Source of the DNA: Streblospio benedicti
Taxonomy: Eukaryota; Annelida; Polychaeta; Spionida; Spionidae
Assembly: GCA_019095985.1 (NCBI GenBank)
Contig: CM032665.1
Location: 32,536,381 to 32,600,380 of the forward strand
Reading direction: 5' to 3'
DNA: 64,000 nt
Position 1 is the first letter of the stretch. Each line of letters opens with the position of its first letter. The notes below the pieces were generated by a model. That model was not told the DNA's origin. It saw only the letters and a program-made list of their open reading frames with translations, and ran no database searches. This document shows, piece by piece, positions 35,301 through 46,409 of this stretch. Position numbers and translations under genes: made by a program.

Positions 35301-35501
35301 GACATTAATCAAATTGATTCTCATGGAAATAAAGACATTGAATTCAATAAAGCTAGCGATGGAGTAGTTAACGATGATGGAAGAGACAATATGGCTTTTC
35401 GACCTACAACTAACGGACATTACTCGCTTTTAGCATCTTCACACTTGAATGGTGTTCATGTACGTAGTGTAGTGTTATTGTATATATGCATTATTGTATA
35501 G

Positions 35502-37387
35502 CAGGTTTGTGTAGTAGAACCAAAGCGTACATTGTTCGTTATTCGTTCCGGGTTTTTAACTGTTATCTTAACTAGCCTCGATTAACCATGTGAATGTCAT
35601 TATTATTATTGTTATGATGATGATAGTAATGCAGGTGTCCATTTTCAATGTGTTATATTTTTGTGCATGTACGTGTGTGTTTTGCAAATGAATAAATTAT
35701 ATCAAATAATGTGACCTCAAAGCTGTTTAAGGATAACATACGAACTCACATTTCAAACACAACATAAATAGACTTGTTCTACTGTAAAAAAAAATTGTGA
35801 TGTTAGAAGAGTAGGGCTGTGGCTCGTGGTTTTCCTGGCTTTATTATTTTTTATAAAAAATATTTCATTTTCGTTTCCTATTGAAGAAAGGTAGCACCAA
35901 AGATAAAACACCCCCTCCCACAGCGTTATGATTGTAACAAAATAGTAGTCATAATGCACCCAAAGAAGTACACGTACCATTGCAACCAGCTTATAAGGCC
36001 ACTTTGTCTTCTTTCTGTTTTAGATCAGAAAATATTCCAAATCTAATGGGGGGGTTAAAATAAACATTTAAAAAAACATGTTTGTGGGCTATCTGGAAAT
36101 CTAATGAGAGCAATTAAAAAACAAAAACATATCTAGTCTAGGACTCACAGACCAACACCGCTAGCTGATTTAGACTAGATGCATACTCATTTATTAAATT
36201 AGACATAAAACATATTCATGTAACAATATAGCAATATAATTTGGTGAAGTGGCTCAACATACGTTTTTGTGTGGTGTGTGTGTGCGTGTGTGTGCGTGTG
36301 TGTGCGTGTGTGTTTTGTCGCTTCAGTAGCTGAAGCGAAAGCCTTGTGATCACTTTGTTATGTATCTATGTATCTATGTATCTATGTATCTATGTGGCCC
36401 TATGTATGTCTCCGGACAAGCTAGAGCTTTACCGTTACACCGATTTCGTTCAAACTTTACACAGCTATGGTATGAGGCGACACCGGCGATTCGATTTTGG
36501 GCGCTCTACCAATTAAATTGTGTATGTTAGAAGGCTATTTATGAAATTTTACTGATATTCAATGCACTTCAAACGTCAAACGTCAAACGTCAACCGTTCA
36601 ACCAATAACGCACACCGCCTTGCACGGATTACGTGATCCTTTGCAGTCAGAACGCAGCTGAAAATTTAACGTTGTACGGGATTAGACACTTATGGAAATG
36701 ATTTTCTACGTCCGCCGCAAAATAATCCCTCTTTTTAGGAGTGCAAAAAATGCACTTTTTCAAAGTAAAAAGCCTCTCACATAAAAGTATTAATCTAATC
36801 ATGTTCATATTGCAAATGCATATATTTCAATTGTTCCCTCTTTGCGACACGCTTGTTTGTTTTTGCCATAGTAATCATTTCATATGAATAAATCAAGACC
36901 CAAAGATGGACCTCTAGTTCTCATAATCCGTCACGTACAGTGCTGTAACTTCTGTCTCCAGTGTCTCTTTTCCATGAAATTTACAGATCACAAAGATTTT
37001 ATCCATCCAAACAACATCTGTAAATATGGTTATATGACACGAACTGGTTTGGAAATAGGATGGCTAAACATTCGACGTCCTTGTAAAAACACTCTACTTT
37101 AACTTTGCAGCAGATTTGAAACGTTCCAAGTCTAGAAGTTCTGTATTTTGGCTACAAATTCGAAATCTGCAACTTCTCGGTTAAAACCATGTACTATAGT
37201 ACACATTTGGTAGTACATAAAACCACCTGCAATAGATTTCTTAGTACTGCTCCCTGACGTTTACACGTCTAGACGTAAGTGCGTCATCAGATCTACAGAG
37301 TTAAGCTTGTCACAAGGCTTTCATATTTTAGTTTGATCATCCTCCTTGCCAATGATTGGTTAAAACCTGTTGTAGAACCCTTCCATA
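35502..37387. other. 3' flank of SLC5 copy 1 up to the assembly gap
   Basis: Up to about 36560 this matches the 3' flank of copy 2 almost exactly. It holds the GCGTGTGT and ATCTATGT microsatellites and a short hairpin (CGCTTCAG/CTGAAGCG at about 36320-36338). From 36560 to the gap the sequence is unique in the window. It has a short caaacgt tandem repeat near 36577 and no gene that I can support. Confidence 0.6.
36269..36400. repeat. microsatellites (GCGTGTGT and ATCTATGT units)
   Basis: Three to four GTGTGTGC units at about 36272-36312, and four to five ATCTATGT units at about 36362-36394. Both recur at 46.1-46.25 kb with different unit counts. Confidence 0.85.
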
Positions 37388-37487
37388 NNNNNNNNNNNNN
37401 NNNNNNNNNNNNNNNNNNNNNNNNNNNNNNNNNNNNNNNNNNNNNNNNNNNNNNNNNNNNNNNNNNNNNNNNNNNNNNNNNNNNNNN
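37388..37487. other. assembly gap of exactly 100 N
   Basis: A round 100-N run is a conventional gap of unknown size placed by scaffolding software. It separates copy 1 from copy 2 of the SLC5 3' half, and homology resumes immediately after it. The left and right sequences may therefore not be neighbours in the real genome. Confidence 0.97.
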
Positions 37488-37618
37488 TGGACATAAATTT
37501 CGTTTCCACTCAGCTACGACCAAATGTCAGTTGGTTATCTCGAACAGTGTCGGTCTCGAACATTTCAATGGCTTCCCCACACATTCTAGACAACAAGTTT
37601 CTTCTTTTGCTCCTCCAG

Positions 37619-40600
37619 TGACCGGATTTCCCTTATGGGCATCCATCGTGTGTACGGGAGGTCTGGCCACCATCTACACCACCTTGGTAGGTACACCATG
37701 CTAGATCAGCACACACGTATCCTTTTTGAGACTGCTCAACTGGCATTTTGCCATGGCGAATCTATTCATTTAATTGTTATATGTTTAAAGCAAATATGTT
37801 TTGTATTGGCCATTGCGTACGGTACGTGGTCTCAACCACTCAATTACACTATTTTACCAGTAAATCGAGCATTTTCCTTGATAGTTTTTCTCTTCAAATT
37901 TGGAAGTACTCAACTTATAAAGAAAATAGCAATATTGAATATTGTCATCTTATACAATGTAATGTTAGAGATATCAAAATGAAATATATGCAATATAGAC
38001 CGAACGTGCCCATACAACTTGTTCAGGTTTACTTTGAAGGCTTACGAGACAGATAAATGCTTCAGGTGTCCAATAGAATCATCTATTTATTGAGTGCACA
38101 ATTTCACATTGTTAAATTACATATTGAAGAAACATTTTAAATTTATGATAAAGACTAAATTTGATCTTGTAGACACAAATATGAACAGGTGTCTTACTTA
38201 GAACCAAAATATGTTTATTTTTACAAATATTTCCACTAAATTGAAAATATATAGGAACCTGTGTTTCAGGGAGGTATCAAAGCCGTGGTTTGGACCGACT
38301 TTTTCCAGGGAATCATATTCTTCGTTGGATATATAGTCATTCTTGTGCTGGTATGGCGTCTACTTTTTTTATATGTTATGCTAATGCTTAAGACATATAC
38401 TTAATTGAAAACCAGTGTTTTACCATTGTAGATAGTATAACATTGTAGATAGCGTGTCTCAATTGCAGGGCTGTATCAAAGTTGGTGGTCTCAATGAAGT
38501 GTGGGAACTTTGCAAAGAAGGTGGCAGAATAACGTTCTTTGAGTGAGTATATCCACAACATCATGACTCAATTCACTGGGAAAAACCCACTCAATCCACA
38601 TCAATTCTGATGGTGTGGCATGACAAAAAAAATCTAATGTAATTTTCTGACAAAAATAGCATGAACCCTGACCCGACCCAGCGCGTCACATTCTGGACGC
38701 AGACGATCCCTGCAATCACAGGAATCACGTGGGCAGCACAAAATCAGGCGGCAATCCAGAGATATATAGCTCTGCCCACGCTCAAAGACGCCAAAAAGTA
38801 AGAATCCAGTAGCTTCTATTACTTATGGATTTGAATTGTACTGTAGAGTAGAGCCTCTCTCATTCGGTAGTTAAGACAACAGGGGATTGAGACTTACATC
38901 ACCTTTGAGTTGTCTTTATTTAGAGGTGATCTCTTTATGAAGTTCCATGTTGCCCTCCCTCTATTAATGTCTGAGATCACAAGAAGTTGTCTTATTATAG
39001 AGGCTATCTCTTTATGTAGTTGGTTTTCATCGGAGGTTCTACTGTATTATGATGCTGCATGAAATTAATACGTTTGGGCGCGAGAGTTGTAGAAATGTGA
39101 ATTTCATAGAACTTTTCATTGCAAAATGTATATTGTGATAACATTTTGTTTTGTTTTCAGATCATACTTGGCACTTCTTATCCCTTCATTCTTTGTCGTG
39201 TTGTTGGCGAACTTAACGGGGCTTACAGTGTTTGCATATTACTATAAAGAAGGCTGTGATCCTCTAAGAGGGGGCAAAATTACAAGCTCAAATCAGGTAC
39301 GTGACATACATGCACGCACGCACGCACTCGGTAAGTACACTACTGTAATAAAAAGTGGCCTTCACTTAAAACTCATTAATAACATTGAACTAGCTTATAC
39401 CCGCGTGGTCAAAGAGGCATGCTAAGAATCACATTGAATCACTCCAGTTACATAATCGTATACGTAGATCCCAACTAAATCATTGGTGAAATCCATTTAC
39501 TTGGCATGTAAAATGAAAATCTAAGGGAGGAATTATTAGGGTCTATGTAAACGGGAACACTATGCCCTCAATGGGCAAAGAAAAAAAGACACATTTGGTG
39601 AGTGCATAAATATGTTTTTTTTACAGCATTTTATTTTCAAGCACCCTTTTCCTGACGACACTTGCCCTGACAGCACCACCACCCATCCTGAAAGCATCCT
39701 GACAGCATCCCCCATACACACAACATCCAAGATCAAGCCAAGACGTCATTCATTGAAAGGCAGTTTTTGACTATATAAACATGGCAGGATGACCATCCTC
39801 TGTAATAATCAGTGAAAATCAAAGGCATTGTGATTTTCCCAAAAACACTGGCTATAAGTATTCTTATTTAGAGAGTACAAACTACAAACACATGAATTAT
39901 GTTAACACACTAACTACACAGCAAACATAAGCATCAAGTATGATACATTGGCGGAGGTTTTCAGAAACATAAAACAACAGTCGATGATGAAAAGAAAGTC
40001 AAGACCTGGATTAACGCCGACTTGAAGGTCGTATAGCCCTAAGTATATCTCAAGTAAGTCATATTGAACACTGAAAACGCACTTGGCATCTAATATACAA
40101 AAGCTATGGGATGAAAAATTAGTGTCTATGGTAATGGGAACACAATGCTTTCCATGACACATATATTTTCACACACTTCAGTAGAGCATCCCTATTAAGT
40201 CTGCCCAAGGACTGGCGTCAAGTGGTTTAATAAAGGGGTGGTCTCTTTAGGGACCTTTGCAATGGTCTTTTTATGAAGACTTGGGACTGTTATAAATCGT
40301 CTTATAATAGAGGTGGTGTATTTATAGAGGTGGTCTTGATTGAAGGATCTAATGTACACATAGCCCAATTGGCAAAGTGGTTGTAACCCCTAGTATTTGA
40401 ACCCATGTGACGCCTTTGGCGTCTTTATGATCTTACACTACTCCACATGACGCTGTCGTGGCTGCCGCTGTCTGCTATTTTTGTTACAAAACCGCTAATT
40501 AACAACCATCAGGACCATTTCGACAATGAAAAACATATTTTATTATATATATATATTATAACTACACAGTACCATGAACGATCTCCTGTAGTCAGATGGC

Positions 40601-43600
40601 GTCGAGCTAGTCAAGGTAAAGAGGAGATAGCCGAACAAGTCCAAAAATTAGCGTATTAATATATAGGATGACCATTGCTAGAATGGTGCCAGATGCTCCT
40701 CTGAGAGATGAGAAAATAACCATTGGTTGATAACGTTGATGCCAATGATCTGGTGTGAATAAGAAGCCATGAGATAATTGATTACGACCCTGACCATCTA
40801 CACGGACGTGTAATTTATTTTGTTTTAGATACCAAACTCAAATAGTCTCATTTAATAGCCGTTGTAAATGTAGCACACATACTATGATACATATAATGTA
40901 TAATTCAAACTTGTATGAATCCACATCAAGTGTGTCCATTGCAGCTGCTGCCTTACTTTGTGGTTGATGCACTAGGCATCCCCGGGCTCACTGGTCTCTT
41001 CATATCCATGCTGTTTGCTGGTGCTCTCAGGTATGATGAATGTTCATGTCATAACTGTCATCACTCTCCACCGCATAGTCTATGACTAACCGTTGCATAA
41101 AATATGGTTGTACATGTCTCAATATCATATTCACACTGTATGACTATCCAGGTCATATAGCACACTGTCCAGGCCATAATGAATGGCTGTCCAGGTCATA
41201 CTATATTGGCTGTCTGGGTCATAATGTATTGTTGTCCAGGCCATAATGTATAATCATTATGGCCAAGGGCACATCTGGCAGTACTGTCTCCTTACTGCCA
41301 AAAACTGTGTGGGCCAGTGAGTGTCCAGTATGGTGAAAGTGCGGCGAATGCACTTTTTAAGCATGGCAAAGACAGTATCGAAAGCATCCTTTGTAGATAG
41401 TCATACGGCCTATTTAGCATTAGCCTGGCCGTAGGTAGGCTGTACGGAGCCCGCACGTTAAGCAGTACTTCCTACCTTAAGCGTAAACACCACACACAAA
41501 CAAAGAGCCGTACTGCCGAAATGTTCGCGTGGCCGATTGTGCCCATATATGAGTACATTTACCAATGTGCGCTGCATTCTAATTGACTGAATTGATTTTG
41601 GAATCAAATCTTCATACACATACTCCCCCCCCCCTCCCCCCCCCAAAAAAAAAAGCTCATTTTCATGTGGTGTTTATCATCTTTTAGCAAACCTTTGCGC
41701 ATATAAACCCCATAAAATTCTGTATGAGCCCACACCTCACCCTTTCCAAAAACCTGGATCTGCTAGCGGCAGCAACGGCTCATTCGTAAAAGGTAATTCA
41801 CCACACTGCACAAAAGTCTCATGAATGTCAATCTAAAAGTTCAGACGTATCACCATTCATAGCTTGCTCTTTCCTTTTCAGTTCCATATCAACGTCAATG
41901 AATGGAATGTCCGCCATCACGTGGAAAGATATCATTGAACCAAGGGTGCATGGGCTGTCCGAATCTAGAAAAGCTCTCATCACCAAAATACTAGGTATGC
42001 ATGTTCCGACGCAGAAATCGTATACTGAAAATGCACCTTTACATACTATCGGCAATGTGTTTGATTTTAACTCGGCTGGATATACGCATATACCGGTACA
42101 TGTACTATGATTGTCCTTTTTTTGTTCAAGAGTCACGTACACGTAATAACTATTACACTTCATCGTGTTGTTGTTTGTTCTTGTTGCAGCTTTTCTGTAT
42201 GGTCTTGCTGGCATTGGCTTTGCTTTTGGTTTTAGATATCTCACTGGTCATGTGATTCAGGTATGTTGCTTTGTCATAGATGTAAGATTCAAATTCCATG
42301 AAATGATATTGTCGAATTACACATACATCGGCCATGTGTATGTAGAGCAATCAGGTAAAGGATGATGGAGATATGTGTAACAAACGTTGGTTGCATTATG
42401 AAAAATAAGCTCTTGTTATTATTCAAAACACTTCATTGACATGCAAGTGTGAAATATAATATCGAGCATGCTTCACATACATGTACGAATTTATAATTTA
42501 AAGTTAAATATAATTTATCTTTCGTTGTTCAGCTATCATCTAGTATCCTTGGTGGAATTGGAGGTCCCATGACTGGAGTGGTTTGGTTGGCTTGCTTTTT
42601 CCCATGGGCTCAATGGAAGGTTAATAGAATCTCATTTAGTAACGTTATTAGAGTCTAAGTATATCGTCGTAATGTACAAATAAGGTTTCAAAAGCCTGTA
42701 GTAAAAGAATATACTTAAAATAATAATTTTGTAGTTGCTTTATCTCAGAGTGGCCATCGAGTATACAATTCGATCCTCCACGTTCACAGCCGAATTCACA
42801 TGAACGCCCTCTTAATCACATAAATTCCCTTAGTGGCAACACCGCGAAAGTGGAAACTACATTTCAGTATCGTCTGGAAGATCCCCAACCTGTCTTTGAG
42901 TATAATTTTGAAAATCACCAAACCCACGTTTGACTTTTGAGGGTTTGAGTACCGTTTGGAACATCACCAAAACTCACTTTGAGTATCATTTGGAAAATCA
43001 TCTTGTCACCTGTCGCCAGTGTCGCCACCATAGCCTTCTATTTTCAGGGTGCCCTGGCTGGCCTGTTCTGCGGTCTGTTCATGACTTCATGGATCAACTA
43101 TGGCCAACAGATGTTCACACCCTGGGTGGAGCACCTGCCCACAGAGACCTACAACTGCACATTTCCATACAACACCACTGCACCACCAATGCCTGAAAAC
43201 CCGTAGGGTCCTTGCATTTGCAGTTACTCTCCTAACTCTTAGAGCACCAGTTGCTAAAACCGGCCATTCACACAAACCGTTTTTTTTCGTCTGATGTGAA
43301 ATAAAACTTGACATCAACACATTATCTGCCCTGATAGCGATACATTGATAACACAATTTAATGCTTTTTAAAATTATTTTTTACTTCAAAAAAATGTGAC
43401 ATTTTTGCATTTTAATGTCAGCTAAACAATAAACTCACGGATTGCGTGCATGGCCGAATAGTGCGGTTGATGCTCTAGTGCAACAATGCATACGAACATC
43501 TGAATGCAACACTGCATTAAATACCATATCACTGTTGGACGCATGGTTCCATAATATTATGTCACTTAGAGTATTTTTGCAGTCAGGGTGTTATTAGTAA

Positions 43601-45251
43601 AATTGGAAATTATGAATAGTGGGGAGGGGGAGGGGTCACTGAATCAAATGTTTCACTGATAATTATGAGACCTGTGTTTATTATCAATACAAACATAATA
43701 TGACTTGATATACATATATTTGGTTTTTAATTTTTTGTATCTATGTAAAACACATGCTATATATACTATTGTTTTTCAATCCTAGCTTCAAAACTTCAAA
43801 AAGGATAGATGGCCCCATTAATTATAACATACATATCTGTTTTTAGGGACGATGTATTCGGTCTCTACAGGGTGTCTTTCTCATATATCTCCTTTATCGG
43901 CTGGTTGACAACGTTGATTGTGGGACTCAGTGTTTCTTTTCTAACAGGTAGTAGACCACTCTCTTTTGCGTAGGTGAAATGACTTTGCAAGGTTGTTCTT
44001 AAGGTTTGCTTTCATAAAATGAACATGTCCAAATTATTTATATATTTACACGAATTAAGCTTTTCAGCTTTTACTTATTAAGGCTTTTTAGAGTTGAAGA
44101 GATAATATTAAAGAAGCATACACATTTTGAAATTGTTTATATGTGAGAAACAAATACGACACAATTAAAAAGAAAATCTAAAACACATTATGTGATAATA
44201 TCACATGTATGTTACATATGAAAGCACGTGAAGAAATGATTTAATGTCTCATAAATAATTGCAGACATACAGTGAAGTGGCACTTCATTTAATTAGTAAC
44301 CAAGTGTGTGTATTGTAGTTGCAGTGTTCCTTTTGGAGAAGAAAAGTTCCATGTTCTATGTTTCCAAAGAAATGAGAGTCATAAGAATCTAATCTTAATG
44401 ATAAAACTACACACTATAAGCACCAATGCTCATCTTTGTCTATGTGTAATATTTAGGTCCTACCAAGCCGGAAGACTTAGACACTCGCACTGTGGTCAAC
44501 TTTGTCAATCACGGGTGTTGTAATTGTATTCCCAGTTCCCAAAGGAACAAATGTGACTATTGTGGATACAAGGGACTTGATACTGAAGAGAAAGACCAGG
44601 TAAATGTACAGTTACTTTAGGCTTTCATTAAAAATACATTTTCTGTCTCACTATTTGATCCATTTTAGTTAATTACATCTTATTTTGTCGACAGCAGGTT
44701 TATCTAATGATAACTTGATTTGAAAAATATAGGCTCATGGAATATTTTTGATGGGGCAATTAGACCAAAGTTCATGTATAGCAATTATACTAATAATGGG
44801 TGGATTTTGAAATATGGAAATACAGACAGGATGAATACCGGTTAGGCAGTTTAAGAGCAAATATCCATCTAACATAGGGGTATCCAGGGGGTAAGGCACA
44901 GGGAATTTCATTTTCTTTAGATTTTTTTCTTTCTCAGTGCGCACGAATCCGATTACATCCTTTTGGCGTGCGCCTTTTCAATAAACCTGGATCTGTCATC
45001 TGCGAACATATTAGCTATAAAGCTACAGTTCTTTTTAAATTAACTTTTTTCACTTCCAGAATGAACCACCCGAAAAACAAGAAATATCACGTTCAGAAAC
45101 TAAAGAAGCAGAGGCGATGGACATTAATCAAATTGATTATCATGGAAATAAAGACATTGAATTCAATAATGCTAGCGATGGAGTAGTTAACGATGATGGA
45201 AGAGACAATATGGCTTTCGACCTACAACTAACGGACATTACTCGCTTTTAG
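37619..45251 (+). CDS. SLC5A8-like: SLC5 sodium/solute symporter, exons 6-18, copy 2 (intact frame, exons 1-5 absent)
   Basis: Exons 37619-37686, 38270-38350, 38469-38542, 38660-38797, 39161-39296, 40945-41030, 41882-41994, 42190-42260, 42533-42619, 43048-43202, 43847-43947, 44457-44599 and 45060-45251 read without a stop. Family landmarks: VTGFPLWASIVCTGGLATIY, GGIKAVVWTDFFQG, TFWTQTIPAITGITW, QAAIQRYIALP, SSISTSMNGMSAITW (sodium-site helix), LGGIGGPMTGVVWL. A long outer loop with NCT and NTT glycosylation sequons (ETYNCTFPYNTT) precedes the last helix. The cytosolic tail has a Cys cluster (HGCCNCIP...KCDYC) and ends TDITRF, a class-I PDZ-ligand form. Its exon 6 starts only 131 bases after a 100-N gap, so exons 1-5 are missing here and the coding sequence is completed by those at 20.3-21.9 kb. 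Poly(A) signal AATAAA at 45507-45512. Confidence 0.92.
38836..39054. mobile_element. MITE-like element in SLC5 intron 9, copy 2
   Basis: Same element as at 24108-24312. Its ends are better preserved here: TAGAGTAGAGCCTC on the left and, inverted, TACAGTAGAACCTCC on the right. Confidence 0.6.
39384..40667. mobile_element. 1.28-kb insertion present only in SLC5 copy 2
   Basis: The copies align up to cattaataacat (39383) and again from tgaccattgctag or its counterpart tgatc (about 40668). The block between is absent from copy 1. It opens gaactagcttatacccgcgt and ends ttaatatatagga. It contains two diverged internal copies of a block with ggtctatgtaaacgggaaca, and a rule-like tract of aggtggtct words near 40220-40350. 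I cannot assign a family. Confidence 0.6.
41040..41256. repeat. minisatellite in SLC5 intron 11, copy 2
   Basis: Counterpart of 25004-25310 with fewer units of ctgtccaggtcataatgtat-like sequence. Confidence 0.7.
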
Positions 45252-46099
45252 CATCTTCACACTTGAATGGTGTTCATGTACGTAGTGTAGTGTTATTGTA
45301 TATATGCATTATTGTATAGCAGGTTTGTGTAGTAGAACCAAAGCGTACATTGTTCGTTATTCGTTCCGGGGTTTTAACTGTTATCTTAACTAGCCTCGAT
45401 TAACCATGTGAATGTCATTATTATTATTGTTATGATGATGATAGTAATGCATGTGTCCATTTTCAATGTGTTATATTTTGTGCATGTACGTGTGTGTTTG
45501 CAAATGAATAAATTATATCAAATAATGTGACCTCAAAGCTGTTTAAGGATAACATACGAACTCACATTTCAAACACAACATAAATAGACTTGTTCTACTG
45601 TAAAAAAAAAATTGTGATGTTAGAAGAGTAGGGCTGTGGCTCGTGGTTTTCCTGGCTTTATTATTTTTGACAAAAATATTTCATTTTCGTTTCCTATTGA
45701 AGAAAGGTAGCACCAAAGATAAAACACCCCCCCCCCCTCCCACAGCGTTATGATTGTAACAAAATAGTAGTCATAATGCACCCAAAGAAGTACACGTACC
45801 ATTGCAACCAGCTTATAAGGCCACTTTGTCTTCTTTCTGTTTTAGATCAGAAAATATTCCAAATCTAATGGGGGGGGTTAAAATAAACATTTAAAAAAAA
45901 ACATGTTTTGTGGGCTATCTGGAAAATCTAATGAGAGCAATTAAAAAACAAAAACATATCTAGTCTAGGACTCACAGACCAACACCGCTAGCTGATTTAG
46001 ACTAGATGCATACTCATTTATTAAATTAGACATAAAACATATTCATGTAACAATATAGCAATATAATTTGGTGAAGTGGCTCAACATACGTTTTTGTGT

Positions 46100-46250
46100 G
46101 GTGTGTGTGTGCGTGTGTGTGCGTGTGTGTGCGTGTGTGTTTTTTGCGTCGCTTCAGTAGCTGAAGCGAAAGCCTTGTGATCACTTTGTTACTATGTATC
46201 TATGTATCTATGTATCTATGTATCTATGTATCTATGTATCTATGTATGTC
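46100..46250. repeat. microsatellites in the 3' flank of SLC5 copy 2
   Basis: Same GCGTGTGT and ATCTATGT arrays as at 36.27-36.40 kb, with about six ATCTATGT-type units against four to five there. Confidence 0.85.
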
Positions 46251-46409
46251 TCCGGACAAGCTAGAGCTTTTACCGTTACACCGATTTCGTTCAAACTTTA
46301 CACAGCTATGAGGTATGAGGCGACACCGAAGTGATTCGATTTTGGGCGCTCTACCAATTAAATTGTGTATGTTAGAAGGCTATTTATGAAATTTTACTGA
46401 TATTCAATG

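Larger units (their letters stand above)
22939..35501 (+). pseudogene. SLC5A8-like: SLC5 exons 6-18, copy 1 (frame disrupted; probably haplotype or assembly error)
   Basis: Exons 22939-23006, 23555-23635, 23752-23825, 23941-24077, 24431-24565, 24905-24991, 26270-26382, 26541-26612, 32676-32763, 33198-33353, 34004-34104, 34616-34756 and 35241 onward. Splice sites are kept. Compared with the copy at 37.6-45.3 kb, however, exons 9, 10, 11, 13, 14, 15, 17 and 18 differ in length by one or two bases, nearly all in A, T, G or C runs, and each shift breaks the frame. Exons 6, 7, 8, 12 and 16 remain open. Introns carry a SINE, a minisatellite, a MITE and a 5.7-kb transposon. The pattern fits either a dead tandem copy or, more likely, an unpolished alternative haplotype of one gene. 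Poly(A) signal AATAAA at 35691-35696. Confidence 0.85.

Noticed and set aside
36320-36340. Helitron-type 3' hairpin (CGCTTCAG/CTGAAGCG)
   Set aside because: No CTRR terminus follows at the right distance and no 5' TC end is seen.
20271-45251. Two tandem functional SLC5 genes
   Set aside because: Exons 1-5 occur once, one 3' half has many frame breaks, and a 100-N gap separates the halves; one gene represented by two haplotypes is simpler.
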